In this document: positions 37,083-45,310 of the stretch, piece by piece
How the letters are laid out: every line of letters starts with the position of its first letter
Position numbering within the stretch: position 1 is the first letter of the stretch
Assembly: GCF_025354435.1 (NCBI RefSeq)
Contig: NZ_JANXMU010000045.1
Location: 1-64,000 of the forward strand
Length of the DNA stretch: 64,000 nt
Origin: Rhodoferax sp.
Lineage (GTDB): Bacteria; Pseudomonadota; Gammaproteobacteria; Burkholderiales; Burkholderiaceae_C
Direction of reading: 5' to 3'
Translations under genes and position numbers: made by a program
The notes under the pieces: generated by a model
Told to the model about the DNA's origin: nothing
Databases searched by the model: none
The model's input: the letters and a program-made list of their open reading frames with translations, nothing else

Positions 37083-40000
37083 TCAAGCGGGTGTGGGTAG
37101 GCTGCTGGTGTGTTGTAGGACTTGCAGCAGAGCGTCGGCGGCCTGCACGTCGCGAGTGTAGTAACCTTCTGTTACATCGTCATACTCAATTTTGAGGATG
37201 CGCTGGGCATCGGCATCGCGCCCCTGGGTTGACCACAGGCGGGCCAGGCTGGTGGCGCTACGCAGGGCGGCGGCGGTGTGCCGGTGCTTGTGGGCAAATT
37301 CCAGCGCGCCCTGCAGCCACTGCTGGGCTTCCTGCTGCCGGTCCACGCCGTGCAGGCGGGCGGACTGCAGGATGAGTTTGCCGGTGAGGCGGCGCACTTC
37401 GGCCTCGTGGTAGTGCTCCTGGTAGTGGCAGACCAGGTCAAAGGCTTCGGCCAGCAGGGCCAGGCCTTCGTCCGGCCGTCCGGCCAGGGCCAGACCCTCG
37501 GCCTGCATGGCCAGGTACAGCGGGCGGGTGACGATGGCCCCGGTGGCGATCCACTGGGCGTAGGCCTGGCGCATCTCGGCCACCCCGGCCTCCGGGTCAC
37601 CCAGCTCGGCCACCAGGCGGCCATGCAGCAACTGGGCATACGACAGCCACACCGCAAAACCGCCCTCGGTGCAGATATCGCGCGAGCGCGTGGCGCAGCG
37701 CAGTGCCTCGGCATGCTCGCCGCGGAAGAGGTGCACCGAGGCGCAAAACGCGTAGGCCTCGGCCATGCTGAATTTGTGGTCGAGTTGCTCGGCCATGGCC
37801 ACCACCTTGTGTGCGCGCTCCAGGGCCTGGTCGGCCAGGCCGATCTCCCACAGCGCCCAGGCCGAATAGCACAGGCACATCACGCCCGGGTCTTGCACCA
37901 TGCGGGGGTGGTGCTGCAACTGGTCGTACAAGGCCAGGCAGGCATCCAGGTGGGCCACGGTTTCCACAAATTCGCCCTGGTGGAACAGGATGTTGCCCAC
38001 CGCCCATTGCAGCTGGATCTTGCGCATCGGGTCGGCCGAATCGGCCAGCACCGCGGCGGCCTGGCGGGCGATGACGTGGGCGCGGGCAAAGTCGGCCCGC
38101 ATGAAGTGGTAGCCCTCCAGCCCGAGCAGGGTTTTCATTTGCGCGGCTTCGTCGCCTGCGCGCTGGCAGAGTTCGGCGGCGCGCTCGTAGGCGTGGCCCA
38201 CCGGGTCGGCACCGTAGCCGTGGGTCGTGATGAGCTGCCCGGCCAGCATCAGTTGCATGCGCAGCTCGGTGCGGTCGCGCTCCGACACCGGGGGTAGCCG
38301 CGCCAGCAGTGCCAGCCCGCTGCGCAGGTGGCTGATGGCCTCGACATGGGCCCAGCGGCTGGCGGCGCGGCGGGCGGCGCGCTCCCAGTATTCCAGCGCC
38401 TGGGCATCGTTGCCCGACTGGGCAAAGTGGTAGGCCAGCAGCTCGGGCTGGCTTTGCGCCACATCGGGGAACTGCTCGCGCACCACGTTGGCGATGGTGC
38501 GGTGCAGGCGCTTGCGGTCGCGCTCCCACAGCGATTCGTAGGCCGCGTCGCGCACCAGCGCGTGCTTGAAGAAATAGCGCGGGCTGATCGTGTCACCTTT
38601 TTCCACCACCAGCCCCGAGCGCACCAGGGCCGCCAATTGGGCGTTCAGGTGGTTCAGGCCAATGGGTGAGGTTTCGTGGGACAGCACGGCCTGCAGCAGC
38701 GACAGCGAGAATTCGCGCCCCATGGTGGCCCCCACCTGGGCCACCTGCTTGGCACTGGCCAAGCGGTCCAGCCGCGCCATCAACAGGTCTTGGATGGTGG
38801 TGGGCACGGTGAAGCGGGCGGCCAGGGTGGCGTCCAAGCTGTCGGGTTGCACGCCCAAGTCCATCAGCATGCGGGCCGATTCCTCGATGAACAGCGGCAC
38901 TCCGTCGGCCTTGTCGGCCAGCAGCTGCACCATGTCGCCGGGTACGGCGTTGGGGCCGCAGGCGCTCAGAATCATGGCCCGGGTGCTGGCTGCCGACAGG
39001 CCTTTGAGCGGCACTTCGAACACGGTAAAGCCAGGGTCGTGCGGCGGCGGCAGCTCGGAGCGCAGGGTCAGCACGATCAGCAGCGGGGCCTGCGCGCCCT
39101 CGGTGATCATGCGGTGCACGCATTCGCGGGTGGACGGGTCGATCCACTGCAGGTCTTCTACCACCAGGCACACCGGGCCGCTGCGGGCCTCAAACACCAG
39201 CCAGGCCGCCAGCACATCCAGGGTGCGTTGGCGCTGTTTTTCCGGCGACAGCGGCAGGGGTGGCAGATGGCCTTCGGTCGGCACCGACAGCAGCCCGGCC
39301 ACCAGGACCAGGTCGCTCTCGGGCAGGGTATGGGGCATGCGGGCGCGGATGCGGGCCAGCTTGGCTTCGGTGCTGTCGTCTTCAAACAGGCGCAGGCGGC
39401 GGCGCAGCAGGTAGATCAGCGGGTGGAAGGCGCTGTGGGCATGCTCGGGGGTGCAGCGGCATTCGATGGTGCGGTGGCCGCGGGCACCCAGCGCGCGGCG
39501 GAATTCGCTGGTCAGGCGCGACTTGCCCATGCCCGCTTCGCCCGATACCAGCACCGTGCGCAAGCCGCTGGTTTGCACTGCCGACCAGTGCGATTCCATC
39601 AGTTGCAGCTCGGTGTCACGGCCCACAAACGGCGTGCGCTGGGGGCTGGCATCGGCCGCACGGATGCTATGTTCACGCACCTCGCCCAGCACCTGGTAGG
39701 CACTGGTGGCCAGCGGGAAGCCTTTGAGCTGGGGCAGGTTGGTGAGCCGTTCGAAGACGAACTTGTCCCGGGCGATCTGCCGGGTGGAGTCGCTGGCCAC
39801 CAGCGTGCCGGGGCGGGCAATCGACTGCAGGCGCGCGGCCAGGTGCAGCGACACGCCAATCGGCTGGCCCGCCTTGACCACCACATGCCCGGTGACCACG
39901 CCGATGCGCACCTGTACACCCAGCTGGGCCACGGCCTGCAGAATTTCCAGCCCGGCCCGCAGCGCCCGGGCCACCGAATCCTCGTAGGCCAGCGGCACGC

Positions 40001-41192
40001 CGAAGTAGCACATGATGCCGTCGTCGCCCTGCGGGTCGTCGGACACCCCGCCCCAGCGCGCCACGATGCCCGCGCAGGCGGCGTGGTAGCTGTCGAGCAT
40101 GTCGCTGTAGCGTTCGGCCCCCCAGGTGCCCAGCAGCTGGGTGGAGTCCACCAAATCGCAGGCCATGGCGGTGACCTGGCGCAGGTTGTCGTCCAGCCCG
40201 GGCCGGTCGGCGCTGGGGCGCAGCACCAGAGCCGCATCGCCATACAGCGCCGCAGCCCAGGGCGGCGCACCGGTGTCGGCCGGGTGGGCCTGGAGAATGC
40301 TTTCGCCCCGGGCCTGGCGCACGGCTTCGCCCAACGGCAGGCCCTGGGCCAGACCCCGGTACATCTGCTGCAGGAAGTCCAGATGGCCCGGCGCACCCCC
40401 GCGGCCAGCGTGCACCAGCACTGGAGCACCGCGGCGGCAGGCCATGTGCAGCCAGGGGCTGGGGGCCTGCGCCGGGGTGGCGGCATCGAACACCAGCAAC
40501 TGGGTCGTTCTGGACTGGCGGGCGATATCGGTCCAGCCAAGTATGCCGCCGGGGACGGCATCGCCTCCCGCCAAGTCGGGTGCCATCGGGCCGATGCAGT
40601 GCACCACGTCGTGGTCGGCGGCCAGGCGCAGCAGGGTGGTCCGGTCCAGGGACTGGGCGTGTTCCACCTCCATGCGGGTCAGGGTCAGACCTTCGATGGT
40701 CTGGATGCGGCTGGCCAGCCCGGCACCCCAGGCGTTGTGGGCCGGTGTGCTGCCCAGGCCTTGCAGCAGCAGCACGCGCAGGGTTTCGCGGTGCGCCCCG
40801 GGGCGCACGCTGGGCGGTAGTGCCGCATCGGACAGGATGCGCCGGGTGGTTGGGAACTTCTCGCCCAGGTAGTGGCTGCCATCAAAGGCCATTTCCCAGG
40901 GGATGTCGAGCAGGTTGTCGCCCAGTTGCAGGCACAGACTGCGCGGCGGGCTGCGTTGGAGGAACTGGTGAATTTTTTCGGGGAACAGCCGGGTGGTGAT
41001 GCGGGTGCCCAGCGCCACCGGGCTGTCCAGGGGCGCGGCCAGCAGAGTGTGCAGGCAGCCGCCGGGCAGCACCAGGCGGTCGATGTGGCCGATGGCGCGC
41101 CCATCGCTCAGGGCCATGGACAGCACAGCGTCCTCCAGCAGCACCGTGAGGGTCAGTGCCGGGGTGTCGGGGGTGTGCACAAGCAGGTCCAT
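37083..41192 (-). CDS. CHAT-like / class III nucleotide cyclase / AAA ATPase / TPR protein
   Basis: 1369-aa multidomain protein. (1) Residues 1-325: CHAT-like domain (LLDIPWEMAFDGSHYLGEKF, LLVFDAATPAQAPSP, PPWAAALYGDAALVL). The catalytic His motif reads VHCIGPM and the Cys motif LLVFDAAT, so both protease residues seem lost. (2) About 335-505: class III cyclase domain with metal Asp346 (CDLVDST) and Asp390 (GDDGIM); the usual NxxxR is HLAAR, with His for Asn. (3) About 525-800: AAA domain, Walker A GEAGMGKSRL (Lys557), Walker B LVVEDLQWID. (4) About 900-1350: TPR repeats. A signal-integrating regulator, inferred. It begins 16 bp after the ferredoxin gene. Confidence 0.88.
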   Translation of the reverse strand: MDLLVHTPDTPALTLTVLLEDAVLSMALSDGRAIGHIDRLVLPGGCLHTLLAAPLDSPVALGTRITTRLFPEKIHQFLQRSPPRSLCLQLGDNLLDIPWEMAFDGSHYLGEKFPTTRRILSDAALPPSVRPGAHRETLRVLLLQGLGSTPAHNAWGAGLASRIQTIEGLTLTRMEVEHAQSLDRTTLLRLAADHDVVHCIGPMAPDLAGGDAVPGGILGWTDIARQSRTTQLLVFDAATPAQAPSPWLHMACRRGAPVLVHAGRGGAPGHLDFLQQMYRGLAQGLPLGEAVRQARGESILQAHPADTGAPPWAAALYGDAALVLRPSADRPGLDDNLRQVTAMACDLVDSTQLLGTWGAERYSDMLDSYHAACAGIVARWGGVSDDPQGDDGIMCYFGVPLAYEDSVARALRAGLEILQAVAQLGVQVRIGVVTGHVVVKAGQPIGVSLHLAARLQSIARPGTLVASDSTRQIARDKFVFERLTNLPQLKGFPLATSAYQVLGEVREHSIRAADASPQRTPFVGRDTELQLMESHWSAVQTSGLRTVLVSGEAGMGKSRLTSEFRRALGARGHRTIECRCTPEHAHSAFHPLIYLLRRRLRLFEDDSTEAKLARIRARMPHTLPESDLVLVAGLLSVPTEGHLPPLPLSPEKQRQRTLDVLAAWLVFEARSGPVCLVVEDLQWIDPSTRECVHRMITEGAQAPLLIVLTLRSELPPPHDPGFTVFEVPLKGLSAASTRAMILSACGPNAVPGDMVQLLADKADGVPLFIEESARMLMDLGVQPDSLDATLAARFTVPTTIQDLLMARLDRLASAKQVAQVGATMGREFSLSLLQAVLSHETSPIGLNHLNAQLAALVRSGLVVEKGDTISPRYFFKHALVRDAAYESLWERDRKRLHRTIANVVREQFPDVAQSQPELLAYHFAQSGNDAQALEYWERAARRAASRWAHVEAISHLRSGLALLARLPPVSERDRTELRMQLMLAGQLITTHGYGADPVGHAYERAAELCQRAGDEAAQMKTLLGLEGYHFMRADFARAHVIARQAAAVLADSADPMRKIQLQWAVGNILFHQGEFVETVAHLDACLALYDQLQHHPRMVQDPGVMCLCYSAWALWEIGLADQALERAHKVVAMAEQLDHKFSMAEAYAFCASVHLFRGEHAEALRCATRSRDICTEGGFAVWLSYAQLLHGRLVAELGDPEAGVAEMRQAYAQWIATGAIVTRPLYLAMQAEGLALAGRPDEGLALLAEAFDLVCHYQEHYHEAEVRRLTGKLILQSARLHGVDRQQEAQQWLQGALEFAHKHRHTAAALRSATSLARLWSTQGRDADAQRILKIEYDDVTEGYYTRDVQAADALLQVLQHTSSLPTPA

Positions 41193-41208
41193 GCGGGAGG
41201 GGGCCAGG

Positions 41209-41511
41209 TCAAAGGGGCCTGGACAGGCGCATCACCACATCGGACACCGGGTAGGCCACGCAGGGCAGGATGTAGCCCTCGGCTTTTTCTTCGGCGCTCA
41301 GGCCTGGCCAGGCAATGCGGTAGGCCACCTGGCCGCTGACCAGCAGGCAGATGCAGGTGCGGCAGGTGCCGTTGCGACACGAGCTGGCCAGCAGCCGACC
41401 CGCATGCTCGGCCGCCACCAGCAAAGGCAGATCGGGCGGGGCGTCAAACTGCGATTCCTCGGGGGTGATCTGGGCTTTATGGGCTGTACAACAGGCGGTT
41501 TCGTATTGCAT
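41209..41511 (-). CDS. [2Fe-2S] ferredoxin, plant type
   Basis: 100-aa protein. Cluster ligands Cys45, Cys50, Cys53 (SSCRNGTCRTCICL) and Cys84 (ILPCVAYP) give the C-x4-C-x2-C-x30-C pattern of plant-type ferredoxins. First gene of the operon with the P450 and DyP; a natural electron donor for the P450. No ferredoxin reductase is encoded in the operon, so a general cellular reductase would be needed. Confidence 0.92.
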   Translation of the reverse strand: MQYETACCTAHKAQITPEESQFDAPPDLPLLVAAEHAGRLLASSCRNGTCRTCICLLVSGQVAYRIAWPGLSAEEKAEGYILPCVAYPVSDVVMRLSRPL

Positions 41512-41619
41512 AGGTAAAGCCGAGTTTAGTCGGAGGCCTATGGGGTGCCAATACCGTGGTGTTTTGCGGCGACAATCCTCGTCCCCCAGAATATTTTCGT
41601 CTCAGGCCCCTACTTTCCC

Positions 41620-42147
41620 ATGACCAGTTCTTTTACCGTTGATGTCCGCCCCGCTGTCTTGAAAGAGGCCCAGGCGATTGCCGATCTGCACGTCAGTGCC
41701 ACACTGTCTGCTTACCAGGGCCTGGTGCCCGACGAGCACCTCAACACCATGCCCGCCCCCAAGCGCCTGGGCATGTGGCGCGATGCCATTGAGTACGGCG
41801 ACCCGCAGGTGCAGGTGGCTTTGGACGGCAGCAAGATCGTCGGTTTTGTCGGTTTTGACCGCTCGCGCGACAAAGGCACCAAGAACACCGTCGGTGAGAT
41901 CTGGTCGATCTACGTGGCGGAAAGCCACTGGGACAAAGGTGTCGGCTTGGCCCTGTGGGATGCCGCCCGCGAAGCCTTGGTAGAAGAAGGCTGCACCACC
42001 GTGACCGTGTGGATTCCGCTGCGCAACGAGCGCGCGCTGCGCTTCTTTGACCTGGCTGGCTTCAAACGTGAACTCAACACCGCCAAGACGGTGCCCATGG
42101 GCGACATCAAAATCGAAGAAATCCGCCTGAAACGCGCGCTGGATTGA
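41620..42147 (+). CDS. GNAT-family N-acetyltransferase
   Basis: 175-aa protein starting MTSSFTVDVRPAVLKEAQAIADL. The acetyl-CoA site is in SIYVAESHWDKGVGLALWD, and NERALRFFDLAGFKRE is the typical C-terminal motif. Acceptor unknown. Divergent from the ferredoxin operon; followed by family B and A repeats. Confidence 0.9.
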   Translation: MTSSFTVDVRPAVLKEAQAIADLHVSATLSAYQGLVPDEHLNTMPAPKRLGMWRDAIEYGDPQVQVALDGSKIVGFVGFDRSRDKGTKNTVGEIWSIYVAESHWDKGVGLALWDAAREALVEEGCTTVTVWIPLRNERALRFFDLAGFKRELNTAKTVPMGDIKIEEIRLKRALD

Positions 42148-42149
42148 TT

Positions 42150-42260
42150 TACTTCCAGGCTGCAGCGCTACGCGTCTTTTGCCCACGCCTTTACTGGGGG
42201 TAACAGCGGCAGCCCGACCAAGCCAGTTCCGCGCTGTTCTGGAAGGGGTGCTTCTGGGCT
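42150..42260 (+). repeat. Repeat family B copy 2
   Basis: Same block order as copy 1: CCAGGCTGCAGCGCTACGCG, GCCTTTACTGGGGG, AAGCCAGTTCCGCGCTGTTC, GGAAGGGGTGC. Ends 17 bp before family A copy 10. Confidence 0.8.
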
Positions 42261-42276
42261 AAATGGAGATGTCGCG

Positions 42277-42338
42277 TTTGCTATATTTAAAATAGCTACT
42301 TGTGTAGGTGGTATCTACGCTAGAGGCCTATTTTTTAT
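42277..42338 (+). repeat. Repeat family A copy 10
   Basis: Between convergent GNAT and CRP-family genes. Begins TTTGCTATATTTAAAATAGC, then ACTTGTGTAGGTGGTATCTA. Confidence 0.85.
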
Positions 42339-42343
42339 AAATA

Positions 42344-43006
42344 TTACCACCTGGCCGGTAAGGGCTGCACCAAGACGATCTGGCGTTTCTCGATTTGCAC
42401 ATAGCCGCCGTTTTCCAGGTCTTTCAGAATCCGGCTGACCATTTCGCGACTGCAGCCGGTGCGGCTGGCGATTTCCTGGTGGGTGATGCGTTCGGTGATG
42501 CGCTGGGTGCCATCGGGCTGGGGCGTGGCCAGGTTCTGCAGGCACTGGCTGAGGCGGCCGTACACGTCCACAAAGGCCAAATTACGGGCGCTGTTGGTGG
42601 CCATGCGGGCGCGGCGGATCACTTTAGACAGCAGGTCCAGCGCAAACTCGGGGTGCCGACCAATAAATTCCAATAGCGTGGTGCGCGTCAGCAGGGTGCA
42701 GACAGTGGGCTCCAGGGTCACCACGTTGGCCGAACGCGGGCCACCATCCAGCGCCATTTCGCCAAAATAGTCGCCCGGGCCGATCACGCCAAAGGTCATT
42801 TCCTTGTCAAAGTCGTCGGTGCAGTACACCTTGACCCGGCCTTCCACCACCACAAACAGCGTGTCTCCGGGGTCTGACTCGTGGATCAGTACCGTGCCCT
42901 TGCGGTAACGGCGTGATTCGCCCAAAGGCACCAGTTCGCGCAGCAACTGGGGCTGCACGGGGTCGTTACAAAAAGCGTGGGTGAGGGCGTTGATTGGTGA
43001 CTGCAT
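42344..43006 (-). CDS. Crp/Fnr-family transcriptional regulator
   Basis: 220-aa protein. Cyclic-nucleotide-binding-type beta-roll (about 20-120; LFVVVEGRVKVYC, GPGDYFGEMALDGGPRSANV) and a C-terminal winged helix (THQEIASRTGCSREMVSRIL). No cluster-binding N-terminal Cys set, so not an FNR oxygen sensor. The FGEMAL...RSA phosphate-binding cassette resembles cAMP-binding members. A nucleotide-cyclase domain is encoded 1.2 kb away, but a functional link is only a guess. Confidence 0.92.
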   Translation of the reverse strand: MQSPINALTHAFCNDPVQPQLLRELVPLGESRRYRKGTVLIHESDPGDTLFVVVEGRVKVYCTDDFDKEMTFGVIGPGDYFGEMALDGGPRSANVVTLEPTVCTLLTRTTLLEFIGRHPEFALDLLSKVIRRARMATNSARNLAFVDVYGRLSQCLQNLATPQPDGTQRITERITHQEIASRTGCSREMVSRILKDLENGGYVQIEKRQIVLVQPLPARW

Positions 43007-43089
43007 GGCTTAGAGGGACGCACATTGCGCGCATCCAGTCTATGCCATTCTCTTATTGTGTTTACATTTTCGACCAATCGGGGGGCGGA

Positions 43090-43758
43090 TTAATGCTGTA
43101 TAACAGCCATATGCCGGGCCATGGGCGGCAGGATAGACACGGTCTCTACCAGTTGGCGGATGGTGTCGCAACGGGTTTTGATGCGAATACTGCGCAACTG
43201 GCTGCGCACGGTGGAGATTTGTACGCCGTGGTGGGTGGCGATTTCGGTGGGCCGCATGCCGCTGCACACCGAGGCCAACACGTTGCTTTCGGCACTGGTC
43301 AGGCCGCGCTCGCGGGCAAACAACGCCATGGTCGAGCTGTCGCACAGTTGTTGTTTGGCAAACACCAGCAGGGCATAGGGTGCCGCGCCAGGCGCATTCA
43401 GGGGAACCAGGGCCACGCTGGTGGTGCAGTCTTCACCGCCCAGGCTGATCAGCGCCCGCACCCCGGTTTGGGCACGCAGCAGGGCATGCTCCAACTGCGG
43501 AGTGTCGGTGCGCAGCAGCGTATTGAGCCGTCCGTCTGCCGCGCACAGGCCGCTGCGCAGGCTGCCGGGGCCGTTTAGCGCGTCGTGCGCCAGGCGGTTG
43601 GCAAAGCGGATCTGGCGGGTGGCCATGTGCACCAGCGCCAGACCGTAGTCCATTTGCTCCAGTACGCACTGCATCAGCACCAGAGTGTCGGATGGCTCGG
43701 ATTCGTTGATGTAATTGATGGGATCGGCGGCGAAAGAGGACGGAGCGATATTCAGCAT
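43090..43758 (-). CDS. LuxR-type regulator with N-terminal PAS-like region
   Basis: 222 aa from the ATG at 43758 (MLNIAPSSFAADPINYI); an in-frame start at 43848 would add 30 residues, start uncertain. The N-terminal part (about 25-140) resembles a PAS-like sensor; the C-terminal LuxR helix-turn-helix is clear (RGLTSAESNVLASVCSGMRP, TEIATHHGVQISTVRSQLRS). Divergent from another LuxR-type gene across a region with an 11-bp inverted repeat. Confidence 0.85.
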   Translation of the reverse strand: MLNIAPSSFAADPINYINESEPSDTLVLMQCVLEQMDYGLALVHMATRQIRFANRLAHDALNGPGSLRSGLCAADGRLNTLLRTDTPQLEHALLRAQTGVRALISLGGEDCTTSVALVPLNAPGAAPYALLVFAKQQLCDSSTMALFARERGLTSAESNVLASVCSGMRPTEIATHHGVQISTVRSQLRSIRIKTRCDTIRQLVETVSILPPMARHMAVIQH

Positions 43759-43816
43759 GGCGGATTCCCAAGGGTGCCTGCTGGTCCTGCGACATGCAGG
43801 CTGGAACAACGAGATA

Positions 43817-43875
43817 CAAAAACGATCAATTTGCAGCAAGGCTGGCATGAAGCATAGACATTTGGATCGTTTTTG
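43817..43875. promoter_or_regulatory. 11-bp inverted repeat between two divergent LuxR-type genes
   Basis: Perfect arms CAAAAACGATC (43817-43827) and GATCGTTTTTG (43865-43875), centres 48 bp apart. One arm falls within the possible N-terminal extension of the 43090 gene, which argues for its shorter start. Likely regulator half-sites or a looping pair. Confidence 0.55.
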
Positions 43876-43994
43876 AGCTGGTATTTAGACCACTGGAATT
43901 TGTGACGTATGCACCAAAAATACGGTTGGGCTTTGCGCCAGATGCGTACATGTGAACAATTGGCACATGCAACGCTGTTGAAGAGGGGAACTCC

Positions 43995-45176
43995 ATGGCA
44001 CTCGACTTTGCCCGCTATGACGAGCTGGTTCACCGCATTTACGATGCGGCACTGGAACCCTCGCACTGGCCGGATGCCCTGAAGGGTATCGCTGATGCCT
44101 GTGACGCGGCCCGTAGCGCTATGTTTACGCCCCTGCACAGCCCGGAACAAGGCGGCTATGCCGTTGTGTATGACTTGCCGCCGATCGTCGTGGAGCGCTG
44201 GGCCAACAAGGTGCGGCAGGACGATCCGTTTGCCATTGCCGCCTTTTCCCGAGGCCTGTTTCTGGACGGTGCAGCCTGGAACGGAGACGAACTGGTGCCC
44301 CATGCTGATCTGGTGCGTACCGCGTTTTACCGTGAAATATTTGAACCTATGGACGTGGCCCGTGTCTGCGCGGGCGTAGTGTTCGATGCGGTCGATGCCC
44401 ACAAGGTGCCTACGGTGATTACGGTGTACCGTCCCGAGCGGGATGCACCATTTGCGCCGATGCAGGTAGAGACGCTGCGGCGATTGATTCTCCACGTGTC
44501 CCGTGCTTTGGGAGTGATGTTCCACCTGCGTAACAGCCAGTTCCAAGTAGCCGCGACCCATGCCGCGTTAGACCGGCTGTCCAGCGGCGTGGTGTTGCTG
44601 AATGGGCGTGGCGGTGTGGAGTTTTGCAACAGCAGCGCGCTGCGGCAGTTGCAATCGCAAGACATATTGGTGTTGCATACAGGTGGTACGGCGCAAGGCG
44701 GTGACCGTCTGGCGTTGGTGCCGCGCTTGCAGAGGTACTCTGCTGAATTCCAAAGCACCCTGGGCGATGCCTTGTCGCCCTTGGCCGCTGTGCCAGGCCA
44801 TTTTTCGAATGCCCTGCTACTGCCGGATGCCCACGGCAAACCCATTTGCGTAGTGCACGCAGCGCCGCTGGGCCAGGCCTCTGCGCTGGCGGTAGGAAAC
44901 AGCGCCCCCAAAGCCATCGTATTCATATACGACCTGGCCGCGGTGGGCAAAGTGCCGCCGACCCTGCTGTGCGAGCTGTTTGGGCTGACCTCTGCCGAGG
45001 CCCGTGCGGCCCAGCAAATGCTGCGAGGCGGTACCGCCGAGGAGATTGCGCTGCGACTGGGCGTGTCGGTCAACACGGTCAAAAGCCACCTCAAGGCGGC
45101 CTATGCCAAAAGTGGCACACACCGGCAGGCGGACTTTTTGAAGCTGCTGATGGCGCTGACGGTAGCGGCTGGATAG
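43995..45176 (+). CDS. LuxR-type regulator with long N-terminal sensor region
   Basis: 393-aa protein. N-terminal about 170 residues (YDELVHRIYDAALEPSHWPD) match the sensor part of helix-turn-helix proteins common in proteobacteria; a PAS-like segment follows (ALDRLSSGVVLLNGRGGVEF). The C-terminal LuxR motif is FGLTSAEARAAQQML and RLGVSVNTVKSHLKAAYAKS. Signal unknown. Divergent from the second LuxR-type gene; upstream of a large lipoprotein gene it may control. Confidence 0.88.
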   Translation: MALDFARYDELVHRIYDAALEPSHWPDALKGIADACDAARSAMFTPLHSPEQGGYAVVYDLPPIVVERWANKVRQDDPFAIAAFSRGLFLDGAAWNGDELVPHADLVRTAFYREIFEPMDVARVCAGVVFDAVDAHKVPTVITVYRPERDAPFAPMQVETLRRLILHVSRALGVMFHLRNSQFQVAATHAALDRLSSGVVLLNGRGGVEFCNSSALRQLQSQDILVLHTGGTAQGGDRLALVPRLQRYSAEFQSTLGDALSPLAAVPGHFSNALLLPDAHGKPICVVHAAPLGQASALAVGNSAPKAIVFIYDLAAVGKVPPTLLCELFGLTSAEARAAQQMLRGGTAEEIALRLGVSVNTVKSHLKAAYAKSGTHRQADFLKLLMALTVAAG

Positions 45177-45310
45177 GTGCTGTGGTGCATCCCCATTTTG
45201 GGGGATGCCAGACCGGGTTTCTCACCTGAACGGGTGATGCGGGGCGCATGGTGCAGGCCGAATATCGGGTCGGCTCAACCCCACAACACACAGACAGGAG
45301 TGATGACCCC

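Noticed and set aside
37171-37180. TGTTACATCG motif like those upstream of the porin
   Set aside because: Lies in the 3' part of the CHAT/cyclase gene, single and without a tandem partner.
38676-40820. 714-aa open frame on the plus strand
   Set aside because: Antisense to the CHAT/cyclase/ATPase gene; low-complexity His/Gly/Gln-rich translation typical of a shadow frame in GC-rich DNA.
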